A DNA stretch of 64,000 nucleotides, from the NCBI GenBank assembly GCA_027489535.1, contig JAIXZO010000018.1, positions 310,001-374,000 on the forward strand. Direction: 5' to 3'. The first letter of the stretch is position 1. Each line of letters opens with the position of its first letter. Shown piece after piece: positions 58,418 through 64,000 of the stretch. This DNA is from Hyphomicrobiales bacterium (GTDB taxonomy: Bacteria > Pseudomonadota > Alphaproteobacteria > Rhizobiales > Beijerinckiaceae). Both the position numbers and the translations under genes were made by a program. Under the pieces are notes generated by a model. The model was not told the DNA's origin, did not search any database, and was given only the letters and a program-made list of their open reading frames with translations.

Positions 58418-59310
58418 CCGCCAACGAGCTGCGCAAGGTGGCAGCACGCTCAGGCGCGCGCGACATAGGCAATGTGGAGATCGACGTCATCCTCACCCAC
58501 CTGCTGCAGCTCTTCGCCGACAAGGGCATCACGGACCATGTCGCCTTCAAGGGCGGCACCATGCTTCGCAAGATGGTCTTCGGACCGCGCGGACGGCTTT
58601 CGACCGACCTTGATTTCACCTGCCGGACCGACATCCCCATCGACGACCTGATGCTCATGATGCTTGACGCGCTGGGCGCGCCGTATCACGGCCTGTCCTT
58701 CCGGTTCGACAAGGACAAGGACTGGTATCTGACAGACGAGGGCTGCGCCGCGAACCCGGTCTGCTTTCACGCAGACAACGAAAAGGGCGTCAAGATCAAG
58801 CTCCAGGTCAGCGCCCGCGAACGGCCCGTCCTGCCGGTCGCGCCGGTGGCACAGATCGCGCAGGACTACTTCCCGCAACTGGGATTTGCGCCGGCGGCCA
58901 TCCCGTCACTCGCTTTCGAGGAAGCGGTCGCGGAAAAAATCCGCGCCGCAAGTCAACGCTCCAAAATCCGCGATCTGCATGATCTGTCCGAGATCGCCGG
59001 CCGGCCGCTCAAACGCGACCTGATCCGCGGTCTTGCGGTTGTCAAGCTGTGGAACAGTGGCGGCCCGGGCCTCAGCTATGACCGCCTGTGCGAACAGGTT
59101 CGGGGCGCAGCCGACTATGACCTCGGCGACCTCACCAACCTGCTGCGCCGCGACCAGAAGCCGGACCTCGACGGCATGATCCGCCGGGTGGTGGATGGCT
59201 TTCGCTTCCTTGCCGATCTTACAGAGGTCGAAAAGTCGCTGGCCGCCGATGAAGCCCGGAAAAATCGAAAAGACGCTGAGGCTCTGGTCGTCGCGCTTGC
59301 CGCAGCCTGA
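58411..59310 (+). CDS. abiEii: AbiEii nucleotidyltransferase toxin
   Basis: A 299-aa toxin of the DUF1814/MNT-like fold. The nucleotide-loop motif is FKGGTMLRKM (46-55) and the metal-binding pair lies in RLSTDLDFTCRTD (Asp66, Asp68). The later SLAFEEAVAEKIRAASQR and KIRDLHDLSEIAG carry conserved Lys/Asp residues. AbiEii-type toxins transfer nucleotides to targets such as tRNA acceptor ends and stop growth, giving phage abortive infection. AAAGGAGG sits inside the end of abiEi, so translation is coupled. Confidence 0.92.
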   Translation: MLTANELRKVAARSGARDIGNVEIDVILTHLLQLFADKGITDHVAFKGGTMLRKMVFGPRGRLSTDLDFTCRTDIPIDDLMLMMLDALGAPYHGLSFRFDKDKDWYLTDEGCAANPVCFHADNEKGVKIKLQVSARERPVLPVAPVAQIAQDYFPQLGFAPAAIPSLAFEEAVAEKIRAASQRSKIRDLHDLSEIAGRPLKRDLIRGLAVVKLWNSGGPGLSYDRLCEQVRGAADYDLGDLTNLLRRDQKPDLDGMIRRVVDGFRFLADLTEVEKSLAADEARKNRKDAEALVVALAAA

Positions 59311-59371
59311 CCTGTCAAAAAAGAACCGTACGGGTCGATTCCAGGAGCAGTCCGCAGTTTGCCGGCCAAAA

Positions 59372-59464
59372 TCATCCCGAACGGGATGACTCGCGAACCG
59401 GCATCCTGGTCACGCCGGCAAGAAAGAAATCCGTGTCGGAATCTCCGCCCTTGGCGCGGAGATT
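59372..59464. terminator. Two hairpins between convergent abiEii and capV
   Basis: TCATCCCG/CGGGATGA (59372-59379, 59382-59389) and AATCTCCGC/GCGGAGATT (59440-59448, 59456-59464) are exact inverted repeats in the 207-base gap. Neither has a long T-tract, so a termination role is plausible but unproven. No gene is seen between them. Confidence 0.5.
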
Positions 59465-59517
59465 TAATAGCGATCTGAAGCCGAAAGCTCGCCGCTTCGG
59501 CATGGCGGGGGGGCAGC

Positions 59518-60552
59518 CTACGCCCCTTGCGGAAAATGACGCTCGCGGGGCTCAGCCGTGCTCACAAAGAAACGCGCCAGCGTCTCCCGGTGCGCTTCGA
59601 AATGCTCCAACGCGCGCGCAGGCAAAGTGGCAAACGCACTATCATAATCGTCCAATTCGATCAGGGCATCGGCTTGCTCCGGCTCGATACGCAGGCAGCG
59701 CTCAGGCCCCAGCAGCAGCTTGGCCTGCGCAGTGGCATTATCAGTCGTCAGGAACATCGCCGCCTTGATCGCTTCGCGCCATGCTATCGCACCGCCCAGC
59801 ACCTTCGGCCTATGCAACGCAAAAGGCGCATTGCCCGTGCCGATGCTCAGTATCTCAATCTGGTCGAAGCTCACGTCGTAGGCGCTCACGGCATCGACGA
59901 GCGCGACCATGACCGGGTTGTTAGCCCACACGCCGCCGTCGATGAAGATGCGCCCGCTTTCCTCATGCTCAAAGCCTTTGAGGTAGGTCGGCGCCGCCGA
60001 GGTCGCCCGCGCCACCTTCCACATCGGCGTCAGGTGGTCGTTCTTGAAGTCCCTGTGATGATCGGTCTTGAACACGGCTATCTCGGTCTTCGGCATCAAG
60101 AAGGCCGGGATCACCAGCCGCGTCATCGATTCCCCGAGCAGATGTTCGCCGAACCGCTTGCGCAGTGCGTTCTCCAGTTCTTTGTGCTTCAGGATCGGCC
60201 CGGCAAGCCAAGATGCAAATCGCCATTTGCGTGCCAACCACCATCCCGGCAGTGGCGGAAATATCTGCCGCCCGTCATTGCGGTAAAAGCCCGTGATCTC
60301 CGCGGTGGAGATCCCGAGGCCTAACCCCAGTGCGATGATGCCGCCGGTCGAAGTGCCGGCGATCATGTCGAAGCAGCGCCCCAGCTTCTGACCGCCGCAT
60401 AAGGTCTCCTCGCAGCGCCGCAATAGTTCAGCGGTGTAGATTCCGCGGATGCCGCCGCCATCGAGGGACAGGATTTTGAAAGGTTTTCCCGCCGGCCAGG
60501 GCTGGCGCTCGCGACGCGTTGCGCGGCTGTTTGCGCGGCGATCAGTGAACAT
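59518..60552 (-). CDS. capV: CapV-type patatin-like phospholipase, CBASS effector
   Basis: A 344-aa patatin-fold lipase. The oxyanion loop DGGGIRGIYTAELL (31-44), nucleophile Ser68 in AGTSTGGIIAL and Asp205 in FIDGGVWANNP make the Ser-Asp dyad. In CBASS a cyclic nucleotide switches such lipases on, and they destroy the cell membrane before phage can spread. The first 25 residues are basic and not part of the fold. The ATG at 60552 overlaps the end of the E2-like gene by 11 bases, which puts it last in a three-gene leftward operon. Confidence 0.93.
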   Translation of the reverse strand: MFTDRRANSRATRRERQPWPAGKPFKILSLDGGGIRGIYTAELLRRCEETLCGGQKLGRCFDMIAGTSTGGIIALGLGLGISTAEITGFYRNDGRQIFPPLPGWWLARKWRFASWLAGPILKHKELENALRKRFGEHLLGESMTRLVIPAFLMPKTEIAVFKTDHHRDFKNDHLTPMWKVARATSAAPTYLKGFEHEESGRIFIDGGVWANNPVMVALVDAVSAYDVSFDQIEILSIGTGNAPFALHRPKVLGGAIAWREAIKAAMFLTTDNATAQAKLLLGPERCLRIEPEQADALIELDDYDSAFATLPARALEHFEAHRETLARFFVSTAEPRERHFPQGA

Positions 60553-61048
60553 CGGCTTTGACCTCCCTGATGATCTGCGCCTCGGCCTCATGCATGTGGG
60601 CAACACTTTCGTATCCGACACCAGGCGCAAGCCAGCTGCCCGTCAGATGCCATAGCTCGTAGTAAAGCAACCACTCCGACGCCCAGTGGATCGTCGTTTC
60701 CGCGATCAGGCGTGCGGGCGACCACTCGGCCCCTTCGGGATCGAACAGACAGAGCCCCGACCTTGCCGGGTCGTCCTGGTCGAAGATGAGATGCGGAATT
60801 TCCGCGAAAGTCCCGCCCGGGCGTGGCTGCAACGGTGGCTCGACCACCATGACATAAGGCAGCGCCATGGCGCCCGGCTTCCAGAAGAGCAGCACGTCAT
60901 AGATGAGCGCCTTCGGCCGAAGCGGTCCGCGCCAGACGAGCGCGCCGTTCCCCAGCCTGCAACCCTGAAAATCCGGCCACTGCAATGCCATGGCCTTCAA
61001 TTGCGCATCCGGCGACCGCGCGCCGGGACTAGACCCCATCCCGGCCAT
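60542..61048 (-). CDS. Stand-alone E2-like conjugation protein of type II-short CBASS
   Basis: A protein of about 168 aa with the bacterial E2-like core: GTFAEIPHLIFD, then the probable catalytic cysteine Cys100 in ARSGLCLFDPEGAEWSP, then TTIHWASEWLLYYELWHLTG. In type II CBASS the E2 part joins the C-terminus of the CD-NTase to a target and raises its activity; here there is no E1 or JAB partner, so this is the short form. Two ATGs (61048 and 61039) are both possible; both overlap the CD-NTase gene. The cysteine and context make the call solid; the exact start is not. Confidence 0.82.
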   Translation of the reverse strand: MAGMGSSPGARSPDAQLKAMALQWPDFQGCRLGNGALVWRGPLRPKALIYDVLLFWKPGAMALPYVMVVEPPLQPRPGGTFAEIPHLIFDQDDPARSGLCLFDPEGAEWSPARLIAETTIHWASEWLLYYELWHLTGSWLAPGVGYESVAHMHEAEAQIIREVKADVH

Positions 61049-62327
61049 CCCGCTTACCGCGCATGAGAACAGGATGGAAGTTGTGACGGGGCACCTCGCG
61101 CATCCGTTCCGGGGCGGCCACAACCGCGGGCGCATAGATGCCGCCGGACCGCGGCGCTGACAACACCGGCGCGACGCTCTCACGGCGGTCGTAGCGTTCC
61201 ACCAGCAGCGTGCGCTGCGCGCGCCCAATACGCTCGCCGAAGAGTTCATCTATGGTGCGGGCGATGTCGGAAAGCGACGCGCCCGCCATGAACACAAGGC
61301 GATCGGCAAGATGTTCGAGCGCCTCGGCCAGCGTCTTCATATCGGCGCGGCCTGCGGCGTCCGGGCGCGGCCAGCGGTCATTGATGACGTCGGCCGGATA
61401 GGACGGATTCACTTCCTGGGGGCGCGTGCCGCGCGCCAGATGCTCCCGCATGATCTTCGCCGTGCCGTCCGCCAGCACATAGAGCTGCGCGGTCAGGCCG
61501 GCCGGCACGAAACCGACGCTACCGGCCCGCTTTGTCAGGTAGATCGACGGCGGACGCGGCTGCCCCTTGTCCTCGTAGTGCAGATTGAGAAACCGCTTGA
61601 GCAGCTTCAGCGCGACTGCCTCCTGCGCGTCGATGGCGTTCGGAATCGCCGGCGGGAGGTCATGCTGGTCGGCCTTGGCGACGACCTGCCGTTCCTGTTC
61701 ATCAAGATACTGCAGGCGGCTGCGTGAGGCTGTCGCGCGATGGCGCCGCAGCTGCTCTGTGAACAACGCCTGTCCCACGCCGACCTGGCTCCGGAACCAA
61801 TCGGTGAAGCCCCAGGGATTCGACGGCACGCGCAGGTCCTCTCCCTTGTCAGGAGAATGAAAAATCTCACCCGCGCGGGCGATGGCGAGCCGCTGCCGCC
61901 GGTCCATGACCGTGACGTCCATGTGCATGAACGGAAACTGCAGCTGGACGCAGCGCGTGCAGCGCACGATGGCCGTCACGCCCGGAAAGCCCTGCAGCGA
62001 CTCCTCCAGCAGGTCGAGCGCCCGGCTGTTATCCCAGTCATCCGGCACGTCGATCTCGACAATGGCATCGACGTCGAAACGGTCGTCTTCGGTGCCGCTG
62101 AGGATTGTGGTGCTCGTAGCAATGGAGCCCTGTGCATAGATCAGGCTGGCCCCGTCAACCAGGTAGGGCGCTATCTTGCTTGAAGGCCGCTCCAGATGGG
62201 TCTTGAGCCGGCGATAGCGGTTCTCGGCGACCTTGCGGTCATGCGGGCTCAGCTCGATCAATGCCGCGACGTCGAGAAGCACCTCGTCGAGGGCGGCGGG
62301 ACTATGAAAAGGGTCAGGCTCGGCCAT
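61029..62327 (-). CDS. CD-NTase (cGAS/DncV-like cyclic-nucleotide synthase)
   Basis: A 432-aa nucleotidyltransferase and first gene of the CBASS operon. The active-site GS motif is YAQGSIATSTT (Gly67-Ser68). The metal aspartates are Asp85 and Asp87 in DDRFDVDAIVEID, and a third is Asp137 in FPFMHMDVTVMD. The C-terminal OAS1-type helical domain runs to about 390, ending in a flexible tail (VPRHNFHPVLMRGKRDGRDGV, cut short here by one residue). On phage infection it would make a cyclic di- or trinucleotide that activates CapV. The clade (CdnA to CdnH) cannot be fixed by eye. Confidence 0.92.
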   Translation of the reverse strand: MAEPDPFHSPAALDEVLLDVAALIELSPHDRKVAENRYRRLKTHLERPSSKIAPYLVDGASLIYAQGSIATSTTILSGTEDDRFDVDAIVEIDVPDDWDNSRALDLLEESLQGFPGVTAIVRCTRCVQLQFPFMHMDVTVMDRRQRLAIARAGEIFHSPDKGEDLRVPSNPWGFTDWFRSQVGVGQALFTEQLRRHRATASRSRLQYLDEQERQVVAKADQHDLPPAIPNAIDAQEAVALKLLKRFLNLHYEDKGQPRPPSIYLTKRAGSVGFVPAGLTAQLYVLADGTAKIMREHLARGTRPQEVNPSYPADVINDRWPRPDAAGRADMKTLAEALEHLADRLVFMAGASLSDIARTIDELFGERIGRAQRTLLVERYDRRESVAPVLSAPRSGGIYAPAVVAAPERMREVPRHNFHPVLMRGKRDGRDGV

Positions 62328-62389
62328 GGGCGTTCGTTCCTCTGATGGGCGGCCCGGCCGTGCCGGACGTCGCCACGTTTAGCTTGCGT

Positions 62390-62417
62390 ATGTCGCTCTC
62401 GACATGAGATACATGTC
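62390..62417. promoter_or_regulatory. Candidate CapH operator, three half-sites
   Basis: ATGTCG/CGACAT (62390-62395, 62400-62405, spacer CTCT) and GACATG/CATGTC (62401-62406, 62412-62417, spacer AGATA) are two overlapping perfect inverted repeats. They read as three half-sites, ATGTC, GACAT and ATGTC, spaced 11-12 bases, that is, one DNA turn apart. They lie on the start region of the CBASS promoter and upstream of the XRE gene. Confidence 0.7.
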
Positions 62418-62423
62418 TGACTA

Positions 62424-62452
62424 TATGTAGGAACGATCTTACAACTCGTCAA
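62424..62452 (-). promoter_or_regulatory. Leftward CBASS promoter
   Basis: On the reverse strand TTGACG (62452-62447) and TACATA (62429-62424) are separated by exactly 17 bases, a good sigma-70 pair. Transcription would start near 62417, inside the inverted-repeat cluster, so a bound repressor would block it. Confidence 0.65.
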
Positions 62453-62473
62453 GTAAAGGATGGCGAACAAGAC

Positions 62474-62830
62474 ATGACCGAAAAGTCCGACTCTGCCGCG
62501 ATTTTCCAGCAAAGGCTTAAAAAGGCTCGTGAATTACGCGGATGGAACCAGGCGGAGCTTGGGGATAAAGCGGGCATGCCCGCCAGCTCGATTGCCCATT
62601 TCGAGACCGGAACGCGCAAGCCGTCCTTCGAATCGCTCCGGCGGCTGGCCAACGCGCTCGAAATCACGACCGACTATCTGCTCGGCCGCGTGGACAGCCC
62701 CGACCTGGCACAGGCCGGCGACCCGCTGTTCCGCGATATCGGCAAGCTGTCCGCCGACGACCGCGAGATCGCCAAGGGCTTCCTGGAAATGCTCGCCCAA
62801 CGCAAAGCGAAGAAAGACAAGGACCCGTGA
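62474..62830 (+). CDS. capH: XRE-family repressor, CapH-like CBASS regulator
   Basis: A 118-aa protein with an N-terminal helix-turn-helix (about residues 11-66: FQQRLKKARELRGWNQAELG and SSIAHFETGTRKPSFESL), then a short helical C-terminus (LFRDIGKLSADDREIAKGF) suited to dimerisation. In CBASS loci the CapH repressor keeps the operon low until CapP cuts it. The gene is divergent from the CBASS operon with a 146-base gap carrying paired operator half-sites, and overlaps the metallopeptidase by four bases. General XRE identity is certain; the CapH role is inferred from context. Confidence 0.85.
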   Translation: MTEKSDSAAIFQQRLKKARELRGWNQAELGDKAGMPASSIAHFETGTRKPSFESLRRLANALEITTDYLLGRVDSPDLAQAGDPLFRDIGKLSADDREIAKGFLEMLAQRKAKKDKDP

Positions 62831-63711
62831 AGCGCCCCTTCAGCCTCAAGATGGCCCGGCAGACGGCCGAAGCCTTCCTGAAGCGCGAAGGCATCGTCAC
62901 GCTGCCCGTCGATCCGTTCGCCATCGCCGACAGTCTCGACATCGCGGTCGAGGGCAAGCCCGAAGGCGCTGATGGCGTCTCGGGCATGCTGCTCCGCCAC
63001 GGCAACAGCTTCGGCATTATCTACACAACGCATATTCCGAGCCCGGGCTTTCAGCGCTTCAGCGTCAGCCATGAACTCGGGCATTACATGCTGCCCGGCC
63101 ACCCGGAACAGATATTCACAAACAACATCCACGTCTCCCGCGCCGGCTTCGTCACCAACGACCCCCGCGAACTGGAGGCGGATCATTTCGCGGCGGGCCT
63201 TCTGATGCCGGAAGCCCCGTTCAAAGCCGAAATGAACCGCCACGACCCTGGCCTCGATGCCATCGCAGCCGTCGCCGACCAATGCCTCACCTCTCTTACT
63301 GCGACCGCCATCCGCTTCGCCGAACTCAGCGACACGGCCGTCGCCGTCATCGTCAGCACCGGCGGAATCATCGACTACAGTTTCCTGTCGGAACCGATGA
63401 AAGCGCTGCCCAAGCTCGACTGGCTGCGCAAAGGAACGAAGCTCCCTGCCGGCACCACTACCGCGCGACTCGCCGCCGATCCCGCGCAAGTGCGCGCAGG
63501 CAACCGCACCGCCGATGCGGTGGATGTGCGCGATTGGCTCGGCGGAACGACGAAGGCCGAAGTCTCCGAAGAATCCATCGGTCTCGGCGCTTACGGTAAA
63601 GTGCTGACCGTCCTTGTCTCCTCCAGCATCGGTCAGGACGACGACCCGGACGAGGACGAGGAAAGCGACGATGAAGTAGTCGAACGCTGGACGCCGCGTT
63701 TCCGGCGGTAA
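62827..63711 (+). CDS. capP: ImmA/IrrE-family metallopeptidase, CapP-like CBASS regulator
   Basis: A 294-aa protein with the zinc protease motif HELGH at 82-86 (RFSVSHELGHYML) and third ligand Glu117 in PRELEADHFAAGLLMP. A C-terminal domain (about 150-265, GTKLPAGTTTARLAADPAQV) resembles the sensor part of IrrE/CapP proteins, which detect single-stranded DNA. The tail is very acidic (QDDDPDEDEESDDEVVE). It starts at GTG, sharing GTGA with the repressor stop. It is predicted to cut the CapH-like repressor upon DNA damage or infection and so release CBASS expression. Confidence 0.85.
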   Translation: MKRPFSLKMARQTAEAFLKREGIVTLPVDPFAIADSLDIAVEGKPEGADGVSGMLLRHGNSFGIIYTTHIPSPGFQRFSVSHELGHYMLPGHPEQIFTNNIHVSRAGFVTNDPRELEADHFAAGLLMPEAPFKAEMNRHDPGLDAIAAVADQCLTSLTATAIRFAELSDTAVAVIVSTGGIIDYSFLSEPMKALPKLDWLRKGTKLPAGTTTARLAADPAQVRAGNRTADAVDVRDWLGGTTKAEVSEESIGLGAYGKVLTVLVSSSIGQDDDPDEDEESDDEVVERWTPRFRR

Positions 63712-63713
63712 GT

Positions 63714-63740
63714 ACCGGCCGCGCCGAAGGCGCGGCCGGT
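63714..63740. terminator. Hairpin between convergent capP-like and ParB-like genes
   Basis: ACCGGCCGCGCC (63714-63725), loop GAA, GGCGCGGCCGGT (63729-63740): a perfect 12-base stem between convergent stops. It lacks a T-tract but probably ends transcription in both directions. Confidence 0.65.
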
Positions 63741-63747
63741 GGAAAGA

Positions 63748-64000
63748 TCAGGCCGCTTCTTGGCGTTCAACGTCCTGCTCGTCACGCAGGCGCATCGCTT
63801 CCGGCAGCCAGCCAGTCCCGGCGATCTCGCGAGCGGCAAAGGCCGCAAGTTCGGACTTTTTCATCTTTTCCCAGGACGGCGCCGCCGGTACGCCCTTCGC
63901 TTCGCACAGCGCCGATATGATCTGCGCCCCGCTGATGCGCGAGAAGTAATTCTCGACGCCGGGTGTGAAAGTCTGCGTCATGTCGATCCCGAGCGCGCGC
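63748..64000 (-). CDS. C-terminal end of a ParB/RepB/Spo0J-type protein (partial)
   Basis: Open from the window edge to the stop at 63748 (at least 84 residues). The visible sequence (TPGVENYFSRISGAQIISAL, WEKMKKSELAAFAAREIAGTGWLPEAMRLR) closely resembles the C-terminus of the large ParB-like proteins carried by plasmids and integrative elements of alphaproteobacteria. An ATG at 63981 exists, but the coding frame runs on upstream (ALGID), so the gene is cut by the window end. If so, the island is part of a mobile or once-mobile element. Confidence 0.65.
   Translation of the reverse strand, partial: RALGIDMTQTFTPGVENYFSRISGAQIISALCEAKGVPAAPSWEKMKKSELAAFAAREIAGTGWLPEAMRLRDEQDVERQEAA

Noticed and set aside
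62474-63711. Prophage ImmR/ImmA pair
   Set aside because: No phage genes are seen; the pair is divergent from CBASS with an operator between them, which fits CapH/CapP better, though the families are related.

Overview
The window is a high-GC chromosomal stretch from an alphaproteobacterium, most likely a Hyphomicrobiales (Rhizobiales) member. This is judged from base composition, protein families (ALDH7/glutaryl-CoA set, mmsA/mmsB set, galactarate and aldonate dehydratases, many ABC operons) and dispersed palindromic repeats; the genus cannot be fixed from sequence alone. Roughly the first 50 kb is a dense catabolic and transport backbone. The last 8 kb (about 55.8 to 64 kb) is an accessory defence island.

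Backbone. 1-6.1 kb: the 3' part of an FAD oxidoreductase, a LysE exporter, then a sugar-acid branch (alpha-ketoglutarate semialdehyde dehydrogenase, FAH-family keto-deoxy sugar acid dehydratase, galactarate dehydratase). 6.5-11.5 kb: a LysR regulator divergent from an ALDH7 dehydrogenase, glutaryl-CoA dehydrogenase and a CaiB/BaiF CoA-transferase, together a lysine to glutarate to crotonyl-CoA module. 11.6-14.7 kb: a TPP enzyme, transaldolase and a small overlapping gene. 14.9-18.9 kb: valine catabolism (mmsA, isobutyryl-CoA dehydrogenase-like, mmsB). 18.9-20.8 kb: a YqaA/DedA-like protein and an O-antigen-ligase-like protein. 20.8-27.9 kb: a complete oligopeptide-type ABC operon plus a divergent M20 amidohydrolase. 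27.9-35.5 kb: a second sugar-acid locus (IlvD/Edd dehydratase, split UxaA dehydratase, RraA-like protein) divergent from a sugar ABC transporter without an ATPase. The shared control region carries perfect palindromes of LacI and GntR type. 35.7-42.6 kb: ABC-F ATPase, DHA2 MFS exporter, DUF1003 protein, gamma-glutamyltransferase, 4-hydroxybenzoate hydroxylase. 42.7-47.7 kb: a LysR gene divergent from dabB-dabA, an energy-coupled inorganic-carbon accumulation system. 47.8-53.5 kb: photolyase/cryptochrome, small membrane proteins, manganese catalase and an RTX protein. An aldo/keto reductase (54.2-55.3 kb) lies between two short direct repeats that resemble the reverse complement of a tRNA 3' end.

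Defence island. Leftward: an uncharacterised 160-aa protein followed by a predicted proteasome/HslV-like Ntn-hydrolase. Rightward: an AbiEi/AbiEii toxin-antitoxin pair with two inverted-repeat operators. Leftward: a three-gene overlapping CBASS operon (CD-NTase, stand-alone E2-like protein, patatin phospholipase effector), a type II-short layout. Divergent from CBASS is an XRE repressor / ImmA-IrrE metallopeptidase pair matching the CapH/CapP regulators. The intergenic region carries three regularly spaced GACAT/ATGTC half-sites placed on the start region of a good leftward promoter. The window ends inside a gene that looks like the C-terminus of a plasmid/ICE-type ParB. The strongest leads are the CapH/CapP-controlled type II-short CBASS and its operator, and the proteasome-like hydrolase operon beside AbiE.
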